From contig JAIQFH010000002.1 of assembly GCA_020073385.1 (NCBI GenBank), positions 221,295-285,294 of the forward strand: a DNA stretch of 64,000 bases. Direction: 5' to 3'. The notes beneath the pieces were generated by a model, which was not told where the DNA came from, did not search any database, and saw only the letters and a program-made list of their open reading frames with translations. A program made the translations under genes and the position numbers. Source of the stretch: Terriglobia bacterium. Its GTDB lineage: Bacteria; Acidobacteriota; Terriglobia; Terriglobales; Acidobacteriaceae. Every line of letters begins with the position of its first letter. The first letter of the stretch is position 1. This document shows, piece by piece, positions 7,226 to 15,599 of this stretch.

Positions 7226-8995
7226 ATGGCGGCTCCCAAGATCATTGTCGTGGGCGGCGGACTCGCAGGGCTAGCGGCGGTCATCAAGATCGCCGAGATG
7301 GGCGGCGAGTGCGACCTGTTTTCGATCGTTCCGGTGAAACGCTCGCATTCGGTGTGCGCCCAGGGCGGTATCAATGCAGCGAAGAATCTCAAGGGCGAGG
7401 GCGATTCCACCTGGAAGCACTTTGACGACACGGTGTATGGCGGCGACTTCCTCGGCAATCAGCCTCCGATTAAGGACATGTGCGAGGCCGCGCCCGGGAT
7501 CATCGACTTGCTTGACCGCATGGGCGTGCCCTTCAACCGCACTCCCGAAGGACTCCTCGATTTCCGCCGTTTTGGCGGAACGTTGTACAACCGCACGGCT
7601 TTTGCCGGGGCGACCACTGGCCAGCAGTTGCTGTATGCGCTCGATGAGCAGGTGCGCCGCTATGAGTCCGAGGGTAAGGTAAAAAAGTACGAGCACTGGG
7701 AGTTCCTCTCGGCGGTTCTCGACGGGCAGAAAGTCTGCCGCGGCATCTGCGCGATGGACCTGCGGTCTATGGAGGTACGCACTTTCCCTGCCGACGCGAT
7801 CATCATCGCAACCGGCGGGATTGGCGCGATCTTCGGCAAATCGACCAACTCCGTGGTCTGCACCGGCTCCGCGCAGTCGGCTCTCTATCAGCAAGGCTGC
7901 TATTACGCGAACGGTGAGTTCATACAGGTTCACCCGACATCGATTCCGGGCGAAGACAAGCTGCGGCTCATGTCGGAATCAGCCCGAGGGGAGGGTGGGC
8001 GCGTGTGGGTCCCGAAGACTCCGGGCGACAACCGCGATCCCAAATCGATTCCCCAGAGCGAGCGCTGGTACTTCCTCGAAGAATGGTATCCGAAGTACGG
8101 AAATCTCGTGCCGCGCGATGTGGCCACGCGGGCAATTTTCAAAGTCGTTTACGAGCATAACCTCGGCATCGACGGCAAGCCCATGGTGTATCTCGACCTG
8201 ACGCACATCGATCGCAAGATTCTCGACCGCAAGCTGGAAGGCATTCTCGAAATCTACGAAAAGTTTGTGGGAGACGATCCACGCGACACGCCGATGAAGA
8301 TTTTCCCCGGCATGCACTACACCATGGGCGGGATGTGGATCGACTACAAACAGGCAACGAACATCCCTGGAATTTTCGCGGCGGGCGAGTGTGAGTACCA
8401 GTATCACGGTGCGAACCGCCTGGGCGCGAATTCACTCGTCTCCTGCATCTATGGCGGAGGCATTGCCGGACCAAACGCGGTGATCTACGCGCGCGGGCTG
8501 CAGGCGTCATCCGACGGCAACGGGCATTTTGCCGCCGAGCAGAAGAAGCAGGAAGAAAACAATGCCCTCCTGATGAAAAACGAGGGCACGGAAAACCCAG
8601 TGAAGTTGTGGCGCGAACTGGGTGAGCTGATGACCAAGGACTGCACGGTGATCCGCTATAACAAGAACCTGCAGCAGACCGACGGCAAGCTGGTCGAGAT
8701 GCTGGAGCGCTATCGCAAGATCAACCTGAGCGACCGGACGCTGTGGGCGAATACGACGGTGGTGTTCGCGCGGCAACTCTACAACATGCTTCAACTGGCG
8801 CGTGTGATCGCACAGGGCGCGCGCATGCGAGATGAGTCTCGCGGCGCGCACTACAAACCGGATTTCCCTGAGCGCGATGACAAGAACTGGATGAAGACAA
8901 CCAAGGCGTACTTCGCCCCAGATGCGGATGAGCCGAAGTTCGAGTTCGAGCCGGTGGATGCGAGTTTAATTCCGCCGAGACCGAGGAAGTATTGA
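7226..8995 (+). CDS. sdhA: Succinate dehydrogenase flavoprotein subunit
   Basis: This 589-residue catalytic subunit oxidises succinate to fumarate at a covalently bound FAD on the cytoplasmic face. Visible features are the FAD-binding VVGGGLAGLAA (residues 8-18), His41 in R-S-H-S-V-C-A-Q-G-G (the covalent FAD attachment His), the active-site HPTSIPG and SARGEGG segments, HYTMGG and the GANRLGANSLVSC loop, followed by the helical C-terminal domain. Length matches the type B family. Its TGA overlaps the TTG start of the next small membrane gene (TTGA), implying translational coupling. Confidence 0.95.
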   Translation: MAAPKIIVVGGGLAGLAAVIKIAEMGGECDLFSIVPVKRSHSVCAQGGINAAKNLKGEGDSTWKHFDDTVYGGDFLGNQPPIKDMCEAAPGIIDLLDRMGVPFNRTPEGLLDFRRFGGTLYNRTAFAGATTGQQLLYALDEQVRRYESEGKVKKYEHWEFLSAVLDGQKVCRGICAMDLRSMEVRTFPADAIIIATGGIGAIFGKSTNSVVCTGSAQSALYQQGCYYANGEFIQVHPTSIPGEDKLRLMSESARGEGGRVWVPKTPGDNRDPKSIPQSERWYFLEEWYPKYGNLVPRDVATRAIFKVVYEHNLGIDGKPMVYLDLTHIDRKILDRKLEGILEIYEKFVGDDPRDTPMKIFPGMHYTMGGMWIDYKQATNIPGIFAAGECEYQYHGANRLGANSLVSCIYGGGIAGPNAVIYARGLQASSDGNGHFAAEQKKQEENNALLMKNEGTENPVKLWRELGELMTKDCTVIRYNKNLQQTDGKLVEMLERYRKINLSDRTLWANTTVVFARQLYNMLQLARVIAQGARMRDESRGAHYKPDFPERDDKNWMKTTKAYFAPDADEPKFEFEPVDASLIPPRPRKY

Positions 8996-9447
8996 GCACG
9001 CCGACTTCATCTCGCGGCGGTCGTTGGGGGCTGATCGGAACGGTGGCCTTTGTCGCCCTCTTTGTTTGGCTGCGCTGGTATAGCAGTTTCTGGCAGAATC
9101 GCTGGATCGGCTTTATTCTTGGAGTCCTTTTCGTTTCGTCGGCGGCTTTCAAGCGGCGCGGCTTGCGTCAGTACCTTGAGATTGCGCATGACAATGACCT
9201 CCCTAAACGAGTTACTGTTCTGACCGCAATCGTATTCACATGGATGGCCGTAAGCGCTCTGAAGAGCTTCTTCACGGGACCCCCCTTTTTCTTCTCCTCT
9301 GGCGTTCGGGCTGCAAGCGACAATGCGTTCTTTGGCGTGGTGCTGTGCGTTAACGCAGTTCAATGGCTGTTCGCGTCTTGGGCCATTCTGAGAAAAATTC
9401 CTGACCAAAGCTCACGAAATCCAGTGGTACACGCAAATCATGGCTGA
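8992..9447 (+). CDS. Unknown four-helix membrane protein embedded in the sdh operon
   Basis: This is a 151-residue protein with four predicted transmembrane helices (about residues 9-25, 33-50, 68-86 and 101-124) and no recognised motif. The TTG start overlaps the sdhA stop by four bases, and its own end overlaps the sdhB start (9440) by eight bases, so it is translated as part of the operon. Bacillus-type operons are normally sdhC-sdhA-sdhB with nothing between A and B. The tight overlaps argue that it is a real gene rather than a spacer. It could be an accessory or assembly factor of complex II, or a non-homologous small subunit; both are inference. Confidence 0.65.
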   Translation: MSTPTSSRGGRWGLIGTVAFVALFVWLRWYSSFWQNRWIGFILGVLFVSSAAFKRRGLRQYLEIAHDNDLPKRVTVLTAIVFTWMAVSALKSFFTGPPFFFSSGVRAASDNAFFGVVLCVNAVQWLFASWAILRKIPDQSSRNPVVHANHG

Positions 9448-10189
9448 TAAAACCGTCATCTTAAAAATCAAGCGTCAACTCACTCCCAACGGCAAATCCT
9501 ACTGGGAAGAGTTCTCCGTTCCTTACCGGCCGAACATGAACGTGATCTCGGCGCTTATGGACATCGCCGCCGATCCCGTTACGCGCGACGGCAAGGCGAC
9601 CACGCCCATCACCTACGACTCGAATTGTCTCGAAGAAGTCTGCGGGTCGTGCGCCATGCTGATCAACGGCAAGGCGCGGATGGCGTGCTCGGCGCTGATT
9701 GACCAGCTCGAGCAGCCGATCCGGCTTGAGCCCTTTTCAAAGTTCCCCGTCGTCCGCGATCTGGCGACCGACCGCAGCGTGATCTTCGAGAATCTCAAAG
9801 CCGTGAAGGCGTGGGTGCCGATCGACGGCACCTACGATCTCGGTGCCGGCCCGCGCATGACCGCCGAGGACCAGGAAGCGGCCTATCCACTCTCGCGCTG
9901 CATTTCCTGCTGCTGCTGCATGGAGGCTTGCCCGCAGTTTAACGAAGATACTGGATTTGTCGGAGCCGCTACCATCTCGCAAGTCCGGCTGTTCAACACG
10001 CATCCCACGGGCAAGGCGCTCCAGCGCGAGCGTTTGGCAGCTTTGATGGGCGATGGCGGCATCCAGGAATGCGGCTATGCCCAGAACTGCGTCGAGGTTT
10101 GTCCCAAGGACATCCCGCTGACCAAGTCCATTTCCGAGGTTGGCGGCCAGGTCATGAAACAGGCGTTGGGTGACATGTTGCGGCGCTAA
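9440..10189 (+). CDS. sdhB: Succinate dehydrogenase iron-sulfur subunit
   Basis: This 249-residue subunit carries electrons from FAD to quinone through three clusters. C63, C68, C71 and C83 (CLEEVCGSC and C) hold the [2Fe-2S] cluster. C154, C157, C160 and C164 in a CISCCCCMEACP run, together with C211, C217 and C221 (CGYAQNCVEVCP), hold the [4Fe-4S] and [3Fe-4S] clusters. The ATG at 9440 lies inside the previous gene. The last 22 bases of the gene, including the stop codon, recur exactly at 10549-10570, on the far side of the next small gene. Confidence 0.94.
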   Translation: MADKTVILKIKRQLTPNGKSYWEEFSVPYRPNMNVISALMDIAADPVTRDGKATTPITYDSNCLEEVCGSCAMLINGKARMACSALIDQLEQPIRLEPFSKFPVVRDLATDRSVIFENLKAVKAWVPIDGTYDLGAGPRMTAEDQEAAYPLSRCISCCCCMEACPQFNEDTGFVGAATISQVRLFNTHPTGKALQRERLAALMGDGGIQECGYAQNCVEVCPKDIPLTKSISEVGGQVMKQALGDMLRR

Positions 10190-10570
10190 GGATACTATTC
10201 TGTGACCTTCGACACATCATATGAGAATTGATCTGAGCCAACTGACTGAAGCTGAACTCGTCGATCTTAACCGCCGAATTGTCGAACGTTTGCGGATGAT
10301 TCGGCAGGTGCACGCGCACGTGAAAATGCTGGAGTTCACGATCGGGCAACGTGTTTGCTTTCAGACGGACGTGCGCAAGGTCGAAGGCGTGCTCGTGCGC
10401 TATAACAAAAAGTCAGTGACCGTCGTTACCGATGACGGAGAGCGCTGGAACGTGGCCCCCGGTCTTCTGCAAAGAGGTACAGCCGCAGATTCGGCCCGGG
10501 CAAGCGGCAACGTCGTTCACATGCGGAAGGCGTAAGCCTGAGTAGCTGGGGTGACATGTTGCGGCGCTAA
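10168..10570. repeat. Exact 22-bp direct repeat of the sdhB 3' end flanking a small gene
   Basis: Bases 10168-10189 (the end of sdhB with its TAA) and 10549-10570 are identical over 22 bases (core GTGACATGTTGCGGCGCTAA). Between them lie 359 bases with one 104-codon gene. This is the layout produced when a segment integrates into the end of a gene and restores it, or when a small tandem duplication traps a passenger. No integrase or terminal inverted repeat was recognised inside the segment. Confidence 0.8.
10221..10535 (+). CDS. Hypothetical 104-residue protein with SH3-like (KOW-type) core
   Basis: The first 35 residues are a charged helix (LTEAELVDLNRRIVERLR). They are followed by a beta-rich core FTIGQRVCFQTD ... 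GVLVRYNKKSVTVVTDDGERWNVAP that looks like a small SH3-like barrel. I have seen similar short proteins in many bacteria, without a known function; nucleic-acid binding is a guess. The ATG at 10221 is preceded by ACATCAT without a strong ribosome-binding site. The gene sits alone inside the segment bounded by the duplicated sdhB end, which suggests it arrived as a cassette. Confidence 0.6.
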   Translation: MRIDLSQLTEAELVDLNRRIVERLRMIRQVHAHVKMLEFTIGQRVCFQTDVRKVEGVLVRYNKKSVTVVTDDGERWNVAPGLLQRGTAADSARASGNVVHMRKA

Positions 10571-10879
10571 ATTTTGTCACTCAATTGCAGCCGGGGCGCG
10601 GGAGCCTTGATCCAAATCGCGCCAAGTCGTAGCAGTGAGCCCACATAGAAAAGCGCAGAGATACTCATCATTGGCCCTTCACCTGCCGATAGACTCTGTG
10701 GATCTCTGCTTTGGGTCGCCCAGTAACCGGCAGTAATGAAATGAGGTAACTAGCCTCGCTGAGGTACCCAAGTAACGGTCCGCAGGTCGGACCGGGTTGG
10801 TAGGCTTGACAGCATGGCTTAAAATAGCCGCACTCGCGGACAGAGTCGAAAGACTCCAGTCCCTAACGGAAGCCACTTC
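10571..10879. other. Noncoding gap after the duplicated sdhB end
   Basis: I see no gene here. The gap holds TTGACA at 10808-10813 and TAAAAT eight bases further on, which is too close to be a standard promoter. A CGGTCCGCAGGTCGGACCG-like hairpin lies near 10776-10795. Nothing else stands out. Confidence 0.4.
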
Positions 10880-11647
10880 GTGAGACGAGTCTTTGGAATT
10901 CAATTCGCGGCTGTCGTTCTTCTCGCGCTCGTATGTGGCGGGATGTCAGGCACCGCCTTTGCGGTACGCCGTGCGACGCCGCAGCACACGCATCATCGAC
11001 TCCGCTGGCTGCGCTGGCATCCGATGTTCCGGCCTTCGCACGAATCACTCCTGATTCAAAACGCTGAAATCGACCGGCTTGAACTGCCGCGCATTCAGGA
11101 CGAGACTGAACTCGAAGCCCTGAAGGCCGATGGCTCGTTGGTGCCGATCATTCCCAGCGAGACTTTGCGCATTGAACACTCGCTGGATCCATCGCGGCGT
11201 TATTGTCGTCCGTGGACGCTCAACTTCGTCAACGATCTCAGCCAGGCTTACTACCATCGCTTCCACGAACAGATTCAGGTGAACTCCGCGGTTCGCACAG
11301 TGAAAGTGCAAAAGAAACTTCGGCGGCACAATCGCAATGCTGCTCCGGCTGAGGGCGATACTGCTTCCTCTCATCTGGCGGGTGTGACGGTTGACCTGCA
11401 ACGCCGTGGCCTGAGCAAGGAGCAAGTGCGTTGGATGGAGCACTACCTCTTCTACATGAAGTCGCTCGGCCTGGTGGAGCCTGAAGAAGAGCGGCGCCAC
11501 TGGTGCTTCCACATCATGGTGGGCGGACGCTACGACGAGTGGCGCGAGACTCAGACCATCATTCCCATCGATCGCCCCGATCAGGATAAGCCGCAAACCC
11601 CGGCCCCCACGCAAACCGAAGTCGCGCTCGGTGGCGGAACCAAATAG
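10880..11647 (+). CDS. Exported DUF5715 protein resembling M15/VanY D,D-carboxypeptidases
   Basis: This is a 255-residue protein. Residues 1-28 form a signal peptide (RR, hydrophobic core, AFA). The C-terminal domain shows the M15-type zinc peptidase layout: VNSAVRT near 134-140, S164-H165-L-A-G-V-T-V-D172 (the S-x-H-x-x-G-x-x-x-D metal motif), acidic E202-E204, and H207-W-C-F-H211 as the second metal and catalytic pair. The inferred role is peptidoglycan peptide trimming in the periplasm. The HW-x-x-H spacing differs slightly from classic VanY (HWH). The GTG at 10880 begins the signal peptide. It appears monocistronic. Confidence 0.7.
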   Translation: MRRVFGIQFAAVVLLALVCGGMSGTAFAVRRATPQHTHHRLRWLRWHPMFRPSHESLLIQNAEIDRLELPRIQDETELEALKADGSLVPIIPSETLRIEHSLDPSRRYCRPWTLNFVNDLSQAYYHRFHEQIQVNSAVRTVKVQKKLRRHNRNAAPAEGDTASSHLAGVTVDLQRRGLSKEQVRWMEHYLFYMKSLGLVEPEEERRHWCFHIMVGGRYDEWRETQTIIPIDRPDQDKPQTPAPTQTEVALGGGTK

Positions 11648-11707
11648 CTCCGGATTCAGCTTTCCTTCGCTAGCCTGCCTTGCAGACGTTCCTTTACGAT
11701 TCCACTC

Positions 11708-12232
11708 ATGATCATTGTTATGGCCGGTCTGCCCGGCACCGGTAAGTCGACCCTTGCGCGCGAATTGGCCCGGCGGACCGCAGGCCGAGTCTTGAGCAAA
11801 GACGAATTCCGTCACGCGCTCTTCGCCCCCGAAGAAATCGAATACTCCACTCGACAGGATGATTTTTGCCTGGAGTTGATGCTGCAGACCGCGGGCTACC
11901 TTCTGGGGCGGGATCCAGCACGGATGATCTTGCTTGACGGCCGCTCGTTTTCACGCCGCTACCAGATCACGAATGTGGTCACTGCAGCCACTTCTCTGCA
12001 TCAGCCATGGCGCATTCTCGAATGTGTTTGCTCCGATGAATCCGTCCGCCAGCGCCTCGAGGCCGACGCCCATCGAGGTGAACATCCTGCCGAAAACCGC
12101 GACTATGCCCTTTACTCGGAAGTAAAGGCGCGGTTCGAGGAGATTCTCCATCCCAAGGCGATGATCAATACCGATGAGTCTCTCGATATCTGCGCTGAGG
12201 TCGCGATGGCCGCACTGACAAACCCGGATTGA
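11708..12232 (+). CDS. P-loop ATPase/kinase (AAA_33 family)
   Basis: This is a 174-residue soluble protein with a Walker A motif, GLPGTGKST, at residues 7-15. It has a D-x-x-R segment (SKDEFR, 34-39), a Walker B-like LLDGRSFSRR (about 76-85), and a lid region rich in Arg (VRQRLEADAHRGEHPAENRDY). This is the pattern of small kinases such as gluconate-, chloramphenicol- or adenylylsulfate-kinase relatives. The substrate is not evident. It starts at ATG 11708 after TCCACTC with no strong ribosome-binding site. It stands between the DUF5715 and dipeptidase genes, all on the same strand but with gaps. Confidence 0.7.
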   Translation: MIIVMAGLPGTGKSTLARELARRTAGRVLSKDEFRHALFAPEEIEYSTRQDDFCLELMLQTAGYLLGRDPARMILLDGRSFSRRYQITNVVTAATSLHQPWRILECVCSDESVRQRLEADAHRGEHPAENRDYALYSEVKARFEEILHPKAMINTDESLDICAEVAMAALTNPD

Positions 12233-12238
12233 GGTCTT

Positions 12239-12275
12239 TCCTTCGTGTACTTTAGTGTCCTTGATGGTTGATGCT
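12239..12275. repeat. Dispersed repeat, ccttcgtgt-type (copy 1)
   Basis: TTCCTTCGTGTACTTTAGTG followed by TCCTTGATGGTTGATG matches other copies in gaps near 17480-17550, 35898-35943, 46580-46625, 56990-57016, 57710-57745 and 61485-61550. It lies just after the kinase stop codon. Confidence 0.7.
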
Positions 12276-12324
12276 TTTTGTCAGCCACGTAGAGAGCCTA
12301 TACAATCAAAATCCTCTTCAACCC

Positions 12325-13584
12325 ATGACAACAATGACAAAGCTATTCTTCGCGATCATTCTGATCGGCCCATTAGCCACCGCCCAAAATGCTCCAAAGC
12401 CCTCCGACACGATCGTCAGCCCTCGTGCTCAAAAGATTCACGATTCGGCCCTCATCATCGACACCCACGCTGACACGCCGCAGCGCTTTCTCGACGAGGG
12501 CTTCGACATCGGCTCAACCGATCCTAACGATATCGGCCACATCAGCCTCGATAAGGCGCGGCGCGGGAACCTGGGCGCGGAGTTTTTCTCGATATGGGTT
12601 GAGCCGGAAACGAATCAGGGACATTTCGCACGCCACACCTTCGACCTGATCGATTCCGTGTACGAACAAGCAGCCCACCATCCGGATCGCATGATGATGG
12701 CCTTCTCGACCGCCGATATCGATCGCGCCCACCGCGAGCACAAACTCGCAGCGTTGATGGGGATCGAGGGTGGCCACTCAATCGAGGCCGACATCCATCT
12801 CCTTCGCGACTACTACCGCCTCGGTGTCCGCTACATGACGCTCTCCTGGTCGAACACGAATGAGTGGGCCGACTCCTCCGGCGACATCAACAATCCCAAG
12901 GTTCAGCATCACAACGGGCTTACTGACTTCGGCAAACAAGTCGTACTGGAAATGAACCGGCTGGGCATGATGGTCGACATCTCGCACGTGGCCGACAAAA
13001 CATTCTGGGATGCGATCGCCACGACCAAAGCGCCGGTGATCGCCTCGCACTCCTCAGCGCGCGCTCTGGTGGACGCTCCACGCAACATGACCGACGACAT
13101 GCTGAAGGCCGTAGCGAAGAACGGCGGCGTGGTGCAGGTGAATTTCTTCAACGGCTTTATCGACGATAACTTCCGCAAGGCTGAGGAAGCCCAGCGTCCC
13201 GACCAGGAAGCTGCCAGGCAGAAACACCTCGCGCAAATGAAGAGCGAAGGTAAAGAGGTCAACTACATCGAACTGGACCGCATCGAGCGCCAGTGGACCG
13301 CGAAGATTCCACGTCCTCCGCTTAAGTCGCTGATCGACCATATCGATCATATCGCCAAGGTGGCGGGAGTGGATCACGTTGGGCTGGGCTCCGATTTCGA
13401 CGGAGTCAGCGGGGCAACGCCGCAAGGCATCGACTCGGCAGCCGACCTGCCCAAGATCACGCAGGCGCTGCTCGACCGAGGGTATAGCGCGGAAGACATT
13501 CACAAAATTCTCGGTGGCAACCTGATGCGCGTCTTTCGCGAGGTCGAACACGTAAGTCACGAGTTGCAGCAAGGTTCGCAATAG
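12325..13584 (+). CDS. Exported membrane dipeptidase (peptidase M19, renal dipeptidase-like)
   Basis: This 419-residue zinc dipeptidase hydrolyses a broad range of dipeptides, including some D-amino-acid ones. It has a signal peptide (TKLFFAIILIGPLATAQ). The TIM-barrel metal sites are visible: IIDTHADTP (His-x-Asp), the bridging Glu in GIEGGHS, VDISHVADKTFWD and VIASHSSARAL (metal His residues), and VGLGSDFDGV (active-site Asp). The upstream in-frame ATG at 12268 falls inside a dispersed repeat, so ATG 12325 is preferred. Length suits the family. It probably acts in the periplasm on peptides from outside or from wall turnover. Confidence 0.88.
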   Translation: MTTMTKLFFAIILIGPLATAQNAPKPSDTIVSPRAQKIHDSALIIDTHADTPQRFLDEGFDIGSTDPNDIGHISLDKARRGNLGAEFFSIWVEPETNQGHFARHTFDLIDSVYEQAAHHPDRMMMAFSTADIDRAHREHKLAALMGIEGGHSIEADIHLLRDYYRLGVRYMTLSWSNTNEWADSSGDINNPKVQHHNGLTDFGKQVVLEMNRLGMMVDISHVADKTFWDAIATTKAPVIASHSSARALVDAPRNMTDDMLKAVAKNGGVVQVNFFNGFIDDNFRKAEEAQRPDQEAARQKHLAQMKSEGKEVNYIELDRIERQWTAKIPRPPLKSLIDHIDHIAKVAGVDHVGLGSDFDGVSGATPQGIDSAADLPKITQALLDRGYSAEDIHKILGGNLMRVFREVEHVSHELQQGSQ

Positions 13585-13590
13585 ACACGC

Positions 13591-13700
13591 TTGTCATCCT
13601 GAGGCGCGTTCTTTGCGCCGAAGGACCTATGCATTTTGTCCGGCAATCAGCAAAACTGCATCGCTCCTTCGCGGCAAAAAGCCGCCGCTCAGGATGACAA
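13591..13700. repeat. 110-bp imperfect palindrome, MITE-like tcatcctgag element
   Basis: The left arm (TTGTCATCCTGAGGCGCG, then a TTTGCGCCGAAGGACCTATGCAT-like stretch) and the right arm, read in reverse, match along about 49 bases with few mismatches; the spacer is about 12 bases. A half copy lies at 45041-45086 (TGTCATCCTGAGCGGCGTTC and GGACCTATGCA), and related words occur at 35088 and 61689. The element fills the gap between the dipeptidase and the first cyclophilin gene. Confidence 0.75.
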
Positions 13701-13791
13701 ACGCCAGTCCAGCCCAACTCTGCCGTCACTGTCGTACAATGCAACGTTGCGAATCATTCAACAATCCACGCTTCGTTTCCAAGGAGCATCC

Positions 13792-14544
13792 ATGCATAAA
13801 GCACTCGCAATTCTCGGAATGATGGTGATATCCGCATCCATGTCATTCAGCCAGGCGGCCGCTAGCAAGCCCGCCGCTCCTGCTAAGCCCAGCACAGCGG
13901 CCAAACCGGTGGCGACCGAAGCAACAGCGACCAAGCCCACTGCCATCATCGACACGGCGGCGGGCAAGATGACCTGCACGCTTTTTCCTGATAAAGCCCC
14001 GATCGGCGTCGCCAACTTTATTGGGCTTGCGACCGGATCCAAGGATTGGAAGAGCCCGGTGAGCGGCGCTACGAAACCCGGCGTGCCTCTCTACGACGGC
14101 ACGATTTTTCATCGGGTAATTCCGCAATTCATGATTCAGGGCGGAGATCCGGCCGGCACTGGTTCCGGTGCCGATCCGGTTGCCCCCTTCAAGAATGAAG
14201 TTTCGCCTGATTTGAAATTTGACCAACCCGGGCGCCTGGCCTATGCGAATGCCGGGCCCAACACCAACACTTCGCAATTTTTCATCACGGAAGTGGCGCT
14301 CACCGGGCAGCAGGGCGACATGCTCAACGGCAAGTACACGATCTTCGGACAGTGCGACGAAGCAACCGTCGCCTTGGTGAAGCAGATCGCCAGAATGAGT
14401 ACGGATACGAATGATCGGCCATACCGGCCGGTCAAGATCAATCACATCACGATCCTGAAGGCGGGGGCGACAGCCAGACCGGCAACCCCGGCAAAGAAGC
14501 CGACTGCTGCCACAACCCCGAAGGCTGCTACGACACCGAAATAG
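13792..14544 (+). CDS. Exported cyclophilin-type peptidyl-prolyl cis-trans isomerase
   Basis: This is a 250-residue protein. Residues 1-22 are a signal peptide, followed by an Ala/Pro/Lys-rich linker (to about 50), a cyclophilin domain (about 52-225) and another Ala/Thr/Pro/Lys-rich tail. Cyclophilin signatures are [20 protein letters not shown] and [17 protein letters not shown], with the catalytic Arg in FHRV. It catalyses proline isomerisation during periplasmic protein folding. The start at 13792 follows AAGGAGC. The downstream gene is a cytosolic paralogue; the pair probably arose by duplication. Confidence 0.9.
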   Translation: MHKALAILGMMVISASMSFSQAAASKPAAPAKPSTAAKPVATEATATKPTAIIDTAAGKMTCTLFPDKAPIGVANFIGLATGSKDWKSPVSGATKPGVPLYDGTIFHRVIPQFMIQGGDPAGTGSGADPVAPFKNEVSPDLKFDQPGRLAYANAGPNTNTSQFFITEVALTGQQGDMLNGKYTIFGQCDEATVALVKQIARMSTDTNDRPYRPVKINHITILKAGATARPATPAKKPTAATTPKAATTPK

Positions 14545-14659
14545 TATCTGCGGCGCCGCTCGCCTCGCTTTGCGGGACAGCCGAGCCGACTGTCTCTCCA
14601 CAAGCTTGCTCAGCAACGACTGAAGACCAACGACTAACGACCGATTTTGAAAGGATCCT
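14545..14659. repeat. Gap between the cyclophilin genes made of two dispersed repeat types
   Basis: Bases 14556-14600 (cgctcgcctcgctttgcggg acagccgagccgactgtctc) match the hairpin repeat at 6271-6309. Bases 14611-14643 (caacgactgaagaccaacga ctaacgacc) match the words at 2780-2945. Confidence 0.6.
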
Positions 14660-15187
14660 ATGACTCGTCAACCGGGAATGTACGCTACGTTTGAAACCAC
14701 CGAAGGCACCATCGTCTGCCGGCTGTTCGACAAGGACGCGCCCAAGACCGTCGCGAATTTCGTCGAACTCGCCGAGGGCAAACGCGAATGGAAGCATCCC
14801 GCGACCGGAAAGAAATCGAAGGACCATCTCTACGACGGCACCATCTTCCATCGCGTGATCCCGGACTTCATGCTTCAGGGCGGAGATCCGCAGGGCACCG
14901 GCACCGGCGGTCCGGGATATCAATTCGAAGACGAGACTAAAGGCTCACCGCACAAGTTCGACAAGCCCGGCAAACTGGCCATGGCCAACGCCGGCCCGAA
15001 TACCAATGGTTCACAGTTCTTCATCACGGTGGTTCCGACAGACTGGCTCACAGGCAAGCACACCATCTTCGGCGAGGTCATCGAGGGCCAGGATGTAGTC
15101 AACAAAATCACCAAGGTGCCACGTGGCCGCAACGATCGTCCGAACAAGGATGTCGTGCTGAAGAAGGTGACGGTGGAAAAGGCGTAG
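14660..15187 (+). CDS. Cytosolic cyclophilin-type peptidyl-prolyl cis-trans isomerase
   Basis: This is a 175-residue single-domain cyclophilin without a signal peptide. Key segments are [33 protein letters not shown] (catalytic Arg and the FxxxxQ loop) and [16 protein letters not shown], ending with the strand [13 protein letters not shown]. The start at 14660 follows GAAAGGATCC. It lies 115 bases after the exported paralogue, separated by repeats, on the same strand. It assists folding in the cytoplasm. High confidence in function. Confidence 0.92.
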   Translation: MTRQPGMYATFETTEGTIVCRLFDKDAPKTVANFVELAEGKREWKHPATGKKSKDHLYDGTIFHRVIPDFMLQGGDPQGTGTGGPGYQFEDETKGSPHKFDKPGKLAMANAGPNTNGSQFFITVVPTDWLTGKHTIFGEVIEGQDVVNKITKVPRGRNDRPNKDVVLKKVTVEKA

Positions 15188-15203
15188 TCTGCCACAACAA
15201 CGT

Positions 15204-15599
15204 TTACAGATTCGGCAGAACCGAGATCCCCTTCGCACCGATGAGGTTTCGATCGGCAGTGACCAGGGTAAAGTTGAATGCCTTGGCGGATGCTGCAAGG
15301 AATAGATCGGCCGGGTCTGAGTGCGGCAAAGTGACTGCCGTAAGGGTTCGTGCGACCTCAAATGTCAGAGGAGCTTCGCTCACAGGTAATGCAGCCAGTG
15401 CGCCAGTTAGCCAGCTGTCAAAATCACCGGCAATGTTGATGCGTCCCTTGCGAATGAGCAAGAGCGCCTCCCAAATGCTCACGGGCGACAGCCAAAGCTG
15501 ATTGGCTCGGTTATCCAATTCCTTGCTTATGCGCCGGGACAACCTGTGAGGATCACCGATGCTCCACAGCCAGATGTGAGTATCCAAGAGGAGGTTCAT
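15204..15599 (-). CDS. vapC: PIN-domain toxin (VapC family)
   Basis: This is a 131-residue PIN-domain ribonuclease, the toxin of a type II toxin-antitoxin pair. The acidic active site is visible: D6 in LLLDTHIWLW, E44 in SPVSIWEALLL, D96/D99 in LPHSDPADLFLAASA, and D115 in LVTADRNL. Such toxins usually cleave tRNA or rRNA. Its ATG (15597-15599) overlaps the antitoxin stop as ATGA, so it is translated by coupling. Upstream in-frame codons lie within the antitoxin gene and are ignored. Confidence 0.88.
   Translation of the reverse strand: MNLLLDTHIWLWSIGDPHRLSRRISKELDNRANQLWLSPVSIWEALLLIRKGRINIAGDFDSWLTGALAALPVSEAPLTFEVARTLTAVTLPHSDPADLFLAASAKAFNFTLVTADRNLIGAKGISVLPNL

Noticed and set aside
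10806..10830. Promoter TTGACA/TAAAAT before the DUF5715 gene
   Set aside because: The elements are only eight bases apart.
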